Assembly (NCBI GenBank): GCA_035559775.1
Contig: DATMAU010000025.1
Span: 5,884-69,883, forward strand
Direction: 5' to 3'
Origin: AG1 sp035559775
GTDB lineage: Archaea; Thermoproteota; Thermoprotei_A; Sulfolobales; AG1
DNA: 64,000 nt
Part shown: piece after piece, positions 17,967-27,388 of the stretch
Position numbering within the stretch: position 1 is the first letter of the stretch
Layout: the number at the start of each line of letters is the position of its first letter
Program-made: the position numbers and the translations under genes
Notes under the pieces: generated by a model
What the model saw: only the letters and a program-made list of their open reading frames with translations
Databases searched by the model: none
What the model was told of the DNA's origin: nothing

Positions 17967-20462
17967 TTGAAGGGACTGCCCCTCAAGACTGGAAGGGATT
18001 TCGTATTCCCCGGATATACGGCTAAATATGCTAGGGAGTATTGGTTCAGGATAAGACACGCCGATATATATATAAGGACAGACATTGTTTCCAGAAGCAT
18101 TAGGGGTAGGGTTGTCCACGATATAGAGATGATCGATGATAGGGGCTATATAGAGCTCGACGCTGTTGACATGTCACTAAAAGCAATCAGGATCAATGGA
18201 TCCGAGGCTAAGTATAGCTATGACGGTTCAAAGATCACTGTAATGATTCCAAGAGGTCTTGGAAGCAATTTCCAGGTAGAGATCCTTTACGAATCAAAAC
18301 CGATCAAGGGGCTCCACTTTGTATTGCCCAAGAGTAATAATGATTACCCGCAGATGTGGAGCCAGGGTGAGGCTGAGGATACTAGATACTGGATCCCCAT
18401 ATATGATTACCCCAACATGAGGCTAACCTGGACACTCACAGCCGAGGTTCCAAGCCTCTATAGTGTTGTGAGCAACGGGGATCTCGTGTCGGTTGAGGAT
18501 ATCGGTGATGGTTATAAGAGATGGAGATACAGAATGGATAATCCGATGCCATCCTATCTAATAGCACTAGCAGTAGGCGTTTTCGACGAGGCTGAAGAGG
18601 TTGTTGATGGCATAAAGCTCCGATACCTTGTTCCCAAAGGAATGGGTGGGTTTATCAAGAACTCCTTCTCAAAGACCCCCGATATGGTTAGGTTCTTCAA
18701 CGAATACCTGGGGGTTAGATACCCATATAGATCCTATACACAGGTATGTGTTAAAGAGTTCATAGTAGGCGGTATGGAGAATGTGACAGCAACATTTCTA
18801 ACAGACCTAACACTCCACGATGACATAGCCCATAAGGAGTTCTCATCAGATCCTCTTGTCGCTCACGAGCTTGCGCACCAATGGTTCGGGGATCTTGTCA
18901 CATGCAAGGATTGGAGCAATATATGGCTTAACGAGAGCTTCGCAACATATCTTGAGGCTCTTTACACGAGGAGAGATAAGGGTGAGGATGAATTTATATA
19001 TGAGCTTTATAGCGATCTGAAATCCTATCTCGAGGAGTATGGTAGGAGGTACTCTAGACCCATAGTTATGAGGATATATAAGGATCCGGACGAGCTCTTT
19101 GACGCACACTCATATCCAAAGGGAGCCCTGGTTCTACACACGTTGAGGAATATCGTTGGTGAATCTAAGTTTAGGGAGGCTTTAAAGAACTACCTCTCTA
19201 AATATAGCTTCGGGAATACAGATACAGAGGATCTTAGAAAGGTCTTTGAGGAGGCGAGTGGAAAGGATCTAGAGTGGTTTTTCGACCAATACGTCTATAG
19301 CTCCGGACACCCAGTCGTAAGTGTGAAGTGGGAGTATGAGCCTAGGGATAAGGTGCTCAAGATCTCTATAAAGCAGGCTCAGGGTCAGGATAGCCTTGAA
19401 ACTTACAGACTGCCCCTAAGACTATTGATAAGATTCCCCAGCGGCTCTGTTGAGAGGAAAATAATGTTTGAGGAGAAGGAGAGAACGATCTTTCTAGAGG
19501 CGGAAGAGCCTCCTAAGTATATATGCCCTAACCCCGATTTCGATGCATTCGCTGTCTACGAGGTTGACGAGGATGTGGAGATCCTCGGGAACATGTTAGA
19601 AGATCCCCATGTATTCTGCAAGCTATTGGCAATAGAGGGGCTTTCGAAAAAGACAGGCTCTAGAGTGGTTGAGATCCTTGCCAAGGCTCTTGAGAGGGAG
19701 AGCTTCTGGGGGGTTCAGGCGGAAATAGCAAGGGCTCTTGGAAAGGTGGGTGGTGAGGATGCTAAGAAGGCTCTGATCGATGCTTTAAGGAAGATCGATA
19801 ACCCGAGATCCAGGAGGGCTGTTGTAGAAGCATTAGGCAACTTTAGAGGCGATGAGGAGGTTGCAAAAACACTTCTAGGGGTTCTGAGCAATCCTAGCGA
19901 GACATACTATGTTAGGGCTTCAGCGGCATCCTCTCTCGGAAAGACTAGGGTTAGCTGGGCTTTCAATGAGTTGGTGAAATACCTAGATACACCGAGCCAT
20001 GCGGAGATCATTACGAGGGGAGTTCTACAAGGGCTCGCCAATATTGGTGGGGATGAGAGTCTTAAAGTGATCCTCAGATACCTTGAGCGTGATAAACACA
20101 CGATGGTTAGAGTGGCAGCGGCATCCTCTCTCGGAAAGTTCCCTGGCAGGAGGGATGTTATTGAGAGGCTCATAGAGATCCTTAGAACAGATCCGAGCCA
20201 TAGGGTTAGGATGGCAGCTATATCCTCTATGGAGGAGCTCAAGAACCCAGAGTTCCTAGAAGTCCTCGGAGAGGCTACGGAGAAGGATCCCGTGGGTTTT
20301 GTTAGGAGAAGGGCTAGGGAGGCGGCGAAGAGAATAAGAGATCATTTGGAGAAGGGTATAGAGTACAAGCAGCTTAGAGAAGAGGTTGAGAGGCTCAGGG
20401 AGGAGAGTAGAAAGATTATTGAGAAGATAGAGAGGTACGAGGCAAAAGGAGCTGGTGTATAG
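17967..20462 (+). CDS. M1 family aminopeptidase with C-terminal HEAT repeats
   Basis: Zinc aminopeptidase of the tricorn-factor / Sulfolobus AP type that trims peptides from the N-terminus, 831 aa. The exopeptidase motif reads G268-G-M-E-N272. The zinc site is H300-E-L-A-H304 with the third ligand E323 in L-N-E-S-F. From about residue 560 the C-terminus is a run of short HEAT-like helical pairs (repeated A-x-x-x-L-G-K-hydrophobic patterns) and ends in a basic/acidic coiled coil of about 40 residues. The first half alone is a complete catalytic core. It overlaps or abuts the nucleotidyltransferase gene downstream. Confidence 0.93.
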   Translation: MKGLPLKTGRDFVFPGYTAKYAREYWFRIRHADIYIRTDIVSRSIRGRVVHDIEMIDDRGYIELDAVDMSLKAIRINGSEAKYSYDGSKITVMIPRGLGSNFQVEILYESKPIKGLHFVLPKSNNDYPQMWSQGEAEDTRYWIPIYDYPNMRLTWTLTAEVPSLYSVVSNGDLVSVEDIGDGYKRWRYRMDNPMPSYLIALAVGVFDEAEEVVDGIKLRYLVPKGMGGFIKNSFSKTPDMVRFFNEYLGVRYPYRSYTQVCVKEFIVGGMENVTATFLTDLTLHDDIAHKEFSSDPLVAHELAHQWFGDLVTCKDWSNIWLNESFATYLEALYTRRDKGEDEFIYELYSDLKSYLEEYGRRYSRPIVMRIYKDPDELFDAHSYPKGALVLHTLRNIVGESKFREALKNYLSKYSFGNTDTEDLRKVFEEASGKDLEWFFDQYVYSSGHPVVSVKWEYEPRDKVLKISIKQAQGQDSLETYRLPLRLLIRFPSGSVERKIMFEEKERTIFLEAEEPPKYICPNPDFDAFAVYEVDEDVEILGNMLEDPHVFCKLLAIEGLSKKTGSRVVEILAKALERESFWGVQAEIARALGKVGGEDAKKALIDALRKIDNPRSRRAVVEALGNFRGDEEVAKTLLGVLSNPSETYYVRASAASSLGKTRVSWAFNELVKYLDTPSHAEIITRGVLQGLANIGGDESLKVILRYLERDKHTMVRVAAASSLGKFPGRRDVIERLIEILRTDPSHRVRMAAISSMEELKNPEFLEVLGEATEKDPVGFVRRRAREAAKRIRDHLEKGIEYKQLREEVERLREESRKIIEKIERYEAKGAGV
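19921..20139 (+). repeat. Intragenic repeat in the HEAT region
   Basis: The 20-base string AGCGGCATCCTCTCTCGGAA occurs at 19922 and again at 20118, each encoding A-A-S-S-L-G-K of successive HEAT units. Identity at third codon positions over such a stretch suggests a recent duplication or gene conversion among HEAT units. Confidence 0.7.
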
Positions 20463-20463
20463 A

Positions 20464-21708
20464 ATGCAGATGGTCATACTAGCTGGGGGGAAGGGTGAGA
20501 GGCTTAAACCTATAACAGATACAAGGCCCAAACCCATGATCATTGTTGCTGGCAAGACCATCGTGGAAAGGCTTATTGAGGCTGGCTATAGAGAGGGGAT
20601 CAGGAGGTTTGTTGTTGTCACAGGCTATATGGCTGATCTTTTATCAAAGCATGTGGGAGAGGTAGCTGAGAGGCTGGGAGTAGAGGTTGAGGCTGTGAGG
20701 CAGAAAGAGGAGAGAGGGAGCGGGGATGCTCTTCTAACGGCCTCAAGCTATATCTCTGAGGAGAGCCTGGTGGTGTATGGGGATCTACTGATCGGTGAGA
20801 GTGTTATAAGGAAGGTAGTAAGCTCTGGAGCCCCGCTGATAGTTGGTGTTCGTCATAAAGAGCCCTGGAACTATGGCGTTATAGTCGAGAGATCCGGGGA
20901 AGCGGTGAGGGTGATTGAGAAACCAGACCCCTCAGAGGTGAAGGGCGAGGCTCTGGTTAACGCTGGAATCTATGTGCTGAGCCCGGGTATGGTTAGACAT
21001 GTCGAGAAAATCCAGGAATCGCCGAGAGGCGAGGTAGAGCTGACAGACCTAGTCGAGATACTATATAGAGAGGGTAGAGGCTTGAGGGTGATAAGCATAG
21101 ATAGCGATGAATGGATGGATATAGGAAGACCTTGGGATGTTTTGGAGGCTAACAAGAGGGTTATAGAGAAAATACATGAGAGAACAATCCTAGGGGAAGT
21201 TGAGGGCAGTGTTACTATAAAAGGCCCTGTCTATATAGGCAGAGGAGCAAGGGTTAAGGGGAACACCTATATAGAGGGGCCTGTATATATAGATGAAGAA
21301 GCCCAGGTAGGTCCTAATGCCTATATAAGGCCCTTCACCTATATTGGTAGAAACTCTGTGGTGGGTTTCTCTGTAGAGGTTAAGGCTAGCGTTGTGTTTG
21401 AGGGTACTAAAATGCCTCATCTAAGCTATGTGGGGGATTCTGTTATATGTGAAAAAGTCAACCTAGGTGCTGGCACGATAATAGCCAACTTTAGGTTCGA
21501 TGAACAGCCTGTTAAGGTGTGGGTTAAGGGTTCTAGGATAAGTAGTGGGAGGGTTAAGCTGGGAGCGTTTATAGGGGGCTATGTGAAGACGGGTGTGAAT
21601 TCATCCATACTACCTGGTGTTAAGATCGGTGCCTACTCAATAATATATCCAGGGGTTGTTGTCTCTAAAGACGTGGAGTATGGCGGGGTTGTTAAATCAT
21701 CAATATAA
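20464..21708 (+). CDS. Bifunctional sugar-phosphate nucleotidyltransferase (GlmU-like)
   Basis: Transfers a nucleotide to a sugar 1-phosphate, and in related archaeal enzymes also acetylates an amino sugar, to give UDP-GlcNAc-type donors. The N-terminal Rossmann-like domain begins with L-A-G-G-K-G-E-R-L-K-P and has the R-P-K-P-M and D-L-L-I-G-E-S active-site segments. From about residue 245 a left-handed beta helix of hexapeptide repeats runs to the end, with an N-L-G-A-G-T segment. The frame opens at a GTG (20455) inside the aminopeptidase gene; the ATG at 20464, 1 nt after that stop, fits the family start better. Confidence 0.88.
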   Translation: MQMVILAGGKGERLKPITDTRPKPMIIVAGKTIVERLIEAGYREGIRRFVVVTGYMADLLSKHVGEVAERLGVEVEAVRQKEERGSGDALLTASSYISEESLVVYGDLLIGESVIRKVVSSGAPLIVGVRHKEPWNYGVIVERSGEAVRVIEKPDPSEVKGEALVNAGIYVLSPGMVRHVEKIQESPRGEVELTDLVEILYREGRGLRVISIDSDEWMDIGRPWDVLEANKRVIEKIHERTILGEVEGSVTIKGPVYIGRGARVKGNTYIEGPVYIDEEAQVGPNAYIRPFTYIGRNSVVGFSVEVKASVVFEGTKMPHLSYVGDSVICEKVNLGAGTIIANFRFDEQPVKVWVKGSRISSGRVKLGAFIGGYVKTGVNSSILPGVKIGAYSIIYPGVVVSKDVEYGGVVKSSI

Positions 21709-21731
21709 ATAGAACAACGATATAGTGATAG

Positions 21732-22508
21732 CTAGCTTCTCTTCTTCTCTTCTTCTCTATCGATCTCTTTTATAACATCCCTTATAATATCCTTTAGCTT
21801 TGTATCGCTTTTGATCTTCTGCCTAGGCTTGGCCCTCTTGATAAGAACCTCTAGTAATTGGTCCTCGTATGGGACGCCTATGAATTCAACCCTGCCATTA
21901 ATAGCTATAGAGGGAACAGAGCTTACAGCATATCTCTGCGCTATATCCATGTTCTCATAGGCCTCAACAACTATCGATACCACATTGTTGAGACCTGCTC
22001 TATGCGATTCGAAGGCGAACATGTTGGCCATGAGAGCGGCGTATGGGCAGTAGGGGCATGAGGGTGTTACGATCGTTTCGATCACAGCGTCTCCAGGGAT
22101 TTTCTTTATCCCTTCTATAGTTTCTTTGCTGAGCCCACTCTCACCCTGGCTTATTCTTATAATAGTTTCGACGAATGCTCTGATCTCTTCTCCAGCAGGG
22201 ATACCATAATACCTTATGGCACCATCTAGAAGCAGTATAGTTGGATATCTATTAACATTATATTTCTTCACCTCGTCAGTGTCGACCTCCTCCTCATAGA
22301 TCTTGAGGTCGATCAGTTTCTTCCCACCAACCTCTGGTGCTTCATCTCTTATTGTCTCGAGCATCTGTTTAGTCTGTTTACAGAAATCACATCTATCGCT
22401 TAGAAATAGCATAAGGGTAACTGTCCCTTTCATATCGCTGAGAGCTTCTCTGAGGGCTTGTCTCTCATACTCGTCAAAGTCGGTCTTAAACCCGTAAAAT
22501 ACTGCCAT
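21732..22508 (-). CDS. Protein disulfide oxidoreductase (PDO, two glutaredoxin-like folds)
   Basis: Forms and rearranges disulfide bonds inside the cytoplasm, which is disulfide-rich in hyperthermophilic archaea. The 258-aa protein has two thioredoxin-like units, each with its own active site: C40-D-F-C43 and C151-P-Y-C154. cis-Pro segments follow (Y-P-T-I and V-P-S-I-A-I-N). The second site C-P-Y-C matches the usual reactive pair in Pyrococcus and Sulfolobus PDO. The C-terminus has an extra charged tail. Convergent with the nucleotidyltransferase. Confidence 0.92.
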   Translation of the reverse strand: MAVFYGFKTDFDEYERQALREALSDMKGTVTLMLFLSDRCDFCKQTKQMLETIRDEAPEVGGKKLIDLKIYEEEVDTDEVKKYNVNRYPTILLLDGAIRYYGIPAGEEIRAFVETIIRISQGESGLSKETIEGIKKIPGDAVIETIVTPSCPYCPYAALMANMFAFESHRAGLNNVVSIVVEAYENMDIAQRYAVSSVPSIAINGRVEFIGVPYEDQLLEVLIKRAKPRQKIKSDTKLKDIIRDVIKEIDREEEKKRS

Positions 22509-22650
22509 CTTACTGCTACACCTCTTAATATCTCTACTCTCCGGCTTATAAGCGATAGATCACGGGTCTAGAAGGCTAGCAATACCTCTGGTTTCCACAT
22601 GATCTCTCAACGAGCTCTAGGTTTCGGTTTAAGAGGTGATGTTTTTAGGT

Positions 22651-23373
22651 CTACGTGTTGTGGTGGAAAAGATCATATATAGATCTGTTGACTCTAAGCT
22701 GATCCCTGTTGATCGCTATCTTTCCAGCGAGATCATATGCTCGATCGACTCTTTCAAGGATCACGGCATCGCTTGTAGCCACGACCCCTCCCTCACCGAT
22801 CACAGATCTCTCGAGATCTATGATCCTCCTATCAGCTTTATTGTCAACAACACCACTCACCTCTACTGAGAGTGTGCTCCTCATCATATCCTCTGCGTGT
22901 GCAAGTATGCTGAGGCTCATTGGGGCTTTTCTATCTATAACGAGATATATCTTTCTAGGCTTAAGCAGCATCAGATGATCCATGATGAGCTCTATGGCTT
23001 CTGCAACTCTTCTCTTCCTCCCTCTCCAGTATCTAGAACCTCCGAGATCTCTCACAAAACCATCGTCGCATAGATATAGGCATTCGCCTTCTAGGAATGC
23101 TATTATTGTTGTGCACACATTGAGAAGATCTATTATGAGGGGGATCCCGCGGATCTCGTTGTTTGAGATAGAGCTCCTGAGGATCTTTAACGAATACGCA
23201 CTATCGTGGACGCATCTTAGGAGGAGGGATCTCTCAGCCCTGCTGAGGAGATATCTAGACACTACAAGATCTAGTGAGGGTTTTCTAGGATATCCTCTGT
23301 CTAATAAATATCTATAATCTCTAGCAGCCTCAAGCACTTTCTGATCAAGGTTGCTGCATTTCTCTAACAACAT
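22651..23373 (-). CDS. DUF434 domain protein
   Basis: A 240-aa conserved archaeal protein of the DUF434 group; function unknown. It has a helical N-terminal half with a G-Y-P-R-K-P-S-L segment, then an I-P-L-I-I-D-L-L-N-V-C-T-T-I segment and an acidic G-F-V-R-D-L-G-G-S-R-Y-W-R-G region. The second half reads like a Rossmann-like nuclease/PIN-type fold (V-I-D-R-K-A-P-M-S; D-N-K-A-D; A-T-S-D-A-V-I-L), but that is a weak inference. Its start overlaps the end of alaS by 29 nt on the same strand, so the two are translated from one message. Confidence 0.7.
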   Translation of the reverse strand: MLLEKCSNLDQKVLEAARDYRYLLDRGYPRKPSLDLVVSRYLLSRAERSLLLRCVHDSAYSLKILRSSISNNEIRGIPLIIDLLNVCTTIIAFLEGECLYLCDDGFVRDLGGSRYWRGRKRRVAEAIELIMDHLMLLKPRKIYLVIDRKAPMSLSILAHAEDMMRSTLSVEVSGVVDNKADRRIIDLERSVIGEGGVVATSDAVILERVDRAYDLAGKIAINRDQLRVNRSIYDLFHHNT

Positions 23374-26083
23374 TTTTAAGAACCCTTAGTATTGTATCAG
23401 CATCAGCCCTAATCCTCCCGGTTGCATGGGAGCTACTACCGCCTCCTCTACCGCCAAGGATCCTCGAGATCCTGTCCACAAGGCTGTTAGCATTGATTTT
23501 GTTCAATATATCCCTCGATACAGAGACCTCTATGTTGCTTTCATCACCTGATTGTGTTATCATGAGGGCTATGTAACCCTCATCCCGGCTCAGGATCTTC
23601 AGGATCTCTCTCCCACCATCGATCTCTGGCGGGTTTGTGATAACATATAGCCTAGCTATACCTATGCTCTCGGCAGTCACCCTAGCCTCTGCTATCTTGC
23701 TCCTGATCCACTCGGCTCTATACGCTGTGAGCATACTCTTAGCCCTCTCTAGCTGTGTGTTTAGAGCCTCAACTCTTCTCACGAGATCGTCGCGGACGCC
23801 TCCGCCAGTTATTTTAGATATTCTATCCAGTATATCCTCGTATAGAGACATCTGCTCGGCAGATCTGGTGCCCGCTACATATTCAAACCTAAGCACCCCG
23901 TCAGCGATCCTCTCGACATTCACTATCTTGAAACCCCCTATCTCGCCTGTGTTGGCTAAATGGGTTCCGAAACATGCCTCAGCATCCCAGTTATCGATCT
24001 CGACTATCCTTAGGATCTTCTCTTGGGGTACTCCTCCCTGGTATATTGAGTAACCATACTTATTCTCAGCTTCATACCTATCAATATACTTGACCCTCAC
24101 CGGTCTTCTCTCATCGATGATCTTGTTGACTTCAGCCTCTATCTTCTTTATATCATCTCTACCTATGGATAGGTGGTGAGTTATGTCGAGCCTACCCTTC
24201 TCCTCCGTCTTCTCAGCCCCTGCTTGCCACACATGATCCCCATAGATCTTTCTGAGGGCTCCTAGTAGTGCGTGTGTTGCTGTGTGGTGCCTCATTATCC
24301 TATACCTTCTCTCCCAGTCAATGATCCCTTCAACTTTAAAGCCAACCAGATCTTCTGGTAATTTTCTATCAACCCTGTGTATGACTACATCGCCTATCTT
24401 GAATACATCTGTAACACGCACCCTGAGATCCCCTATGATTAGGAGCCCGGTATCGCTTCTCTGCCCCCCTCCTGTTGGGTAGAAGCATGTTGAGTCGAGG
24501 ATCACGAGATCCCCTCTGATCCCCTGGATCTCTGTTGAGAAGCTCCTCATGTATGGGTCTTCGTGGAACAGCCTCTTAGTAGGGCTAAACCCGGATGCCC
24601 ACTCAGCGATCTCTCTCTCGATCTCCTCTTTCTTTTTAACAGGCGCTCTCATATGTCTCGAGGCTACTATTGAGTAGAAGTTATGGGGCAATACAATCTC
24701 CACTCCCCTGCTCCTCATCTCCTCCTCAACTATCTCGGGGGGCACGCCATGGCTGTCATAGATCTCTACAAGATCTTCTGTGGAGAAACCTCCTCTCTGG
24801 TATCTAGCAATGATGGACGGTGCTTTCTTAATAATATCCCTGAATCTTTCTTCCTCTAGTTCTGTGACTTCTAAAACATATGATCTGGATCTTCTTAGCC
24901 TGGGATACAGATCTCCCCACCTCCTCGCCTGGAGATCCACCAGCTTTGCTAGGGGCACATCGATCCCAAGCCTCCTGAGCGTCCTCATAGTTCTCCTCGC
25001 AACAAGCCTTGCAAGGTAACCCTCGCCACTGTTTGACGGAACTATCCCGTCGCTCAGCATCAGCGCGATTGTTTTGGTATGGTCTATTACAGAATAGACA
25101 TTGATAGCTCCGCCCAGTTCCTCTTCAACTGTTCTCTCGCTATACCCAGTCTCTCTGGCTATTTCGGAGAATAGGCGTTTGATCGATAAGGGGTCTTCGG
25201 GGTCTATCTTGCCAGCCTTCCTAGAAGCCAGGATCAGGAGATCCTCTCTAGCCTCGGGGATACCGAGTATTCTGTGGAACTCGGAGACAAGATTCCTCCC
25301 ATAGACAGCGTGGAAGGCTGTTGGCGATTTCTGGGAGAGCCATGCTATCCTCTCGATACCGTATCCTGTGTCGACTATTTTTAGGGGGAGCTCTACCAGG
25401 GATCCGTCCTCTCTTACCTCGTACTGCATGAATACCAGTGTAGCAACCTCAAGCCCTCCTACAGTCACCTCTAGGCTGGGCCCTGCGTTGCCCCCGCCCT
25501 CCCACCAGCTCTCCTTGAATGTGAGCTCCTCGTCGGGTACGCCCATTAGTTCTACGAAGAATCTTCTAGCATATTCTACTGTCTCGTCTTTCCAGTAGAG
25601 ATACTTGTCTTTATAGTTGAATGCGTGATGCCCTCCCATTGTGAAGTTAGTCATATGCCTTCCAAAGGTTTTGCCAACGTTATCGATATCCTCAAGCCTT
25701 ATACAGGGCTGGGCTATAACCAGGGGGTTAGCTGGCGGGGGTACTTTTCCAGAGGTTACGTGGGGCTGGAACACTACTATGGATGCTATGGTGAGATACA
25801 GATCATCTCTCCATCTTGCAACAACGGGGGCGGGCTCTATGACCTTATGGCCTTCCTTCTCAAAAAATCTGAGGAATGTCTCAAGCGCTTTCTCATAGCT
25901 CAGTCCAGTCAGCTTGAGATCTATGTCGAAGAACCTATACTCGCTACACGGTGTGTCGTTGCAAGTTTCATGAGATCCTCTGCTCCAGAAGGGCGTAGCA
26001 CAGGATCTACATATGGCTCGTCTAAACCCGTTATCTATAAAATATCTAAGCCTATACTCAGACGGCTCTCCAAGTTTAACCAT
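23345..26083 (-). CDS. alaS: Alanyl-tRNA synthetase, archaeal type
   Basis: Charges tRNA-Ala and edits mischarged Ser/Gly. The 912-aa length is standard for archaea. It begins with the archaeal N-terminal extension containing a Cys cluster (C-R-S-C ... C-N-D-T-P-C). The class II catalytic core follows (motif with R-W-R-D-D-L-Y-L; motif 3 G-Y-G-I-E-R). The editing domain has H600 and H604 of H-H-T-A-T-H, and C704-F-G-T-H708, giving a complete four-ligand zinc site. The C-terminal part includes a Gly-rich segment (G-G-R-G-G-G-S-S) typical of the C-Ala region. Overlaps the DUF434 gene. Confidence 0.97.
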   Translation of the reverse strand: MVKLGEPSEYRLRYFIDNGFRRAICRSCATPFWSRGSHETCNDTPCSEYRFFDIDLKLTGLSYEKALETFLRFFEKEGHKVIEPAPVVARWRDDLYLTIASIVVFQPHVTSGKVPPPANPLVIAQPCIRLEDIDNVGKTFGRHMTNFTMGGHHAFNYKDKYLYWKDETVEYARRFFVELMGVPDEELTFKESWWEGGGNAGPSLEVTVGGLEVATLVFMQYEVREDGSLVELPLKIVDTGYGIERIAWLSQKSPTAFHAVYGRNLVSEFHRILGIPEAREDLLILASRKAGKIDPEDPLSIKRLFSEIARETGYSERTVEEELGGAINVYSVIDHTKTIALMLSDGIVPSNSGEGYLARLVARRTMRTLRRLGIDVPLAKLVDLQARRWGDLYPRLRRSRSYVLEVTELEEERFRDIIKKAPSIIARYQRGGFSTEDLVEIYDSHGVPPEIVEEEMRSRGVEIVLPHNFYSIVASRHMRAPVKKKEEIEREIAEWASGFSPTKRLFHEDPYMRSFSTEIQGIRGDLVILDSTCFYPTGGGQRSDTGLLIIGDLRVRVTDVFKIGDVVIHRVDRKLPEDLVGFKVEGIIDWERRYRIMRHHTATHALLGALRKIYGDHVWQAGAEKTEEKGRLDITHHLSIGRDDIKKIEAEVNKIIDERRPVRVKYIDRYEAENKYGYSIYQGGVPQEKILRIVEIDNWDAEACFGTHLANTGEIGGFKIVNVERIADGVLRFEYVAGTRSAEQMSLYEDILDRISKITGGGVRDDLVRRVEALNTQLERAKSMLTAYRAEWIRSKIAEARVTAESIGIARLYVITNPPEIDGGREILKILSRDEGYIALMITQSGDESNIEVSVSRDILNKINANSLVDRISRILGGRGGGSSSHATGRIRADADTILRVLKNVVREMQQP

Positions 26084-26320
26084 AGTAGGTAGCCTAATAA
26101 TAAGCTAAATGGCGGAAATATATATTCCGCTTTTTACCACCTATTCCTGACTTACTTCTATAATTAGGTGCTTCCACACAGCCTACGGGGTTCGGTGGGC
26201 GGGCTCCCAATCTGCTAGGGATCATCTTCAGAGCGGCTTAGAGTAATTCTTCTACTGCTATCCAGATCTGATGTTCGATATGAAGACAGGCTTACTACTA
26301 AAAATCGCGCTGAATGGGTG

Positions 26321-26417
26321 GAGGTCGAGGATAAAGACTCAGATGAAAGGAGCTTTAGGGCTAGAAACCCGAGGTAAGAGCAGTTTATACCAAAAACACC
26401 AACCGCAATGAAACCCG
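26321..26417 (+). repeat. Perfect 97-bp repeat R2b, first copy
   Basis: Identical over 97 bases to 43856-43952, in the same orientation. In one frame it ends V-E-V-E-D-K-D-S-D-E-R-S-F-R-A-R-N-P-R then TAA. In the copy here, that frame stays open about 35 further codons upstream. It contains the small hairpin GGG-CTAGAAA-CCC. It could be the 3' end of a duplicated gene or a mobile-element end. Confidence 0.8.
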
Positions 26418-26500
26418 AACTCTGGTTCAAGTCATAAGCGATCTATGGGGTTATCGTAGGTAACAATAGGTAGTTCTAGTTTTAATGAAACCTGATTATT

Positions 26501-26748
26501 ACCATAGTCATTTGTCCCTGGATGTTCGTTCCAATCATTTTATTCATGGTCTTATCCAGGGGCTTCCACCTCTACCTGCAGGATCTCTGATCCTGTGGGT
26601 TCATGGGCGGCTGTCGGGCCGAACGGCACGTGGCTCCCATCTAGCTCTGCCCCGGATGGCTTGGAGCGCTGCTCCCATCGCCATGGGGCTTGTGCGGAGA
26701 GACCCAGCACCGAGGGCAATATCTTTCAAAGGCTTATAGATACCCCTG
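26501..26748 (-). repeat. Dispersed repeat family R1, copy C (inverted)
   Basis: Read on the minus strand it has the 5' TATA-like block TCTATAAG (26733-26740), the hairpin GGAGC-AGC-GCTCC (26663-26675), the hairpin GGAT-CAGAG-ATCC (26581-26593), and the 3' block ending near ACATCCAGGGACAAATGAC. Similarity to copies A and B runs over the full length with small indels. Confidence 0.8.
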
Positions 26749-26967
26749 GGTGTTGGCGGGGAAGGTAGCTTTCGGGCATGCTTCAATACCCATAAAAATT
26801 TCCAAAGCATATTAATCCTCCCTATACATATCAAAAAGAAAACAGCCCTTTTCAGTTACCCAGGGTTCGAGAAGGCTGGTCTGTATGGGTGAATGGCTTG
26901 TTACACTTCTCTTACTACGTATATAAGCATTAATATTGCTTAATTGTTTCTCCACGGCGGGTTCTAA

Positions 26968-26998
26968 GCTTATATGCTTAGTAGCGGTTTATTTATAC
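26968..26998 (+). promoter_or_regulatory. Promoter region of the nuo operon
   Basis: Two TATA-like strings, GCTTATATGC (about 26968-26977) and TTTATTTATA (26988-26997), lie 46 and 17 nt before the nuoA ATG at 27014. The first would give a leader of about 15 nt. Both argue that the frame opening at 26936 is not the true start. Confidence 0.45.
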
Positions 26999-27013
26999 GG
27001 ACGGCGGGTTTAT

Positions 27014-27388
27014 ATGGATCTTCCTGGTGTTATAACCATAACCGTGGTTAGCATCGCTTTCATTGCCCTCCCGTTTATAGCGTACCTGATCGGGAGGATA
27101 TTCTCGCCGCCTGTGGATTTCCCCACCAAGGTTGAGAGGTTTGAGAGCGGTAATCCCCCCTATGGTAGGGGTAGGGGTTATTTTCTCATGCAGTACTATC
27201 CATACCTTCTCATGTTCATAGCGATGGAGACATACGTTGTTCTCATGATATTTATAGCCCTCTCCACAGTTGCTGGGATTATTCTTAACTCATTACTATT
27301 GATAATCCTCTCAACTATAGTTATCTTCCCATCTTTTCTATATGCTCTTAAAAAAGCCGGGGTGATAGATCTATGGAAGGCGGACTAG
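27014..27388 (+). CDS. nuoA: Complex I subunit A
   Basis: Small membrane subunit (125 aa from this start) next to the quinone cavity. Three hydrophobic spans; the loop after the first has the family pattern K-V-E-R-F-E-S-G-N-P-P, equivalent to K-x-x-P-Y-E-C-G, but with Ser where many bacteria have Cys. The Met-Asp-Leu-Pro start was chosen because it follows the promoter strings and begins just before the first span. It overlaps nuoB by 16 nt and is the first gene of the operon. Confidence 0.93.
   Translation: MDLPGVITITVVSIAFIALPFIAYLIGRIFSPPVDFPTKVERFESGNPPYGRGRGYFLMQYYPYLLMFIAMETYVVLMIFIALSTVAGIILNSLLLIILSTIVIFPSFLYALKKAGVIDLWKAD

Larger units (their letters stand above)
26084..26967. other. 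Gene-poor gap of about 880 bp with two repeat elements
   Basis: Between the divergent alaS and nuoA genes. It contains one copy of a perfect 97-bp repeat (26321-26417) and one inverted copy of the R1 family (26501-26748). On the plus strand, a frame without a good start runs from about 26220 to the TAA inside the 97-bp repeat and may be the tail of a decayed gene. The right end holds the nuo promoter. I see no intact gene. Confidence 0.6.

Noticed and set aside
26485..26739. 84-codon plus-strand frame and the opposite 77-codon frame over R1 copy C
   Set aside because: Both are frames through the repeat that are not kept intact in the other copies.
26850..26900. GGTTCGAG-like string considered as a tRNA T-loop
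   Set aside because: No acceptor stem or anticodon arm can be drawn around it; no other tRNA signature was found in the window.
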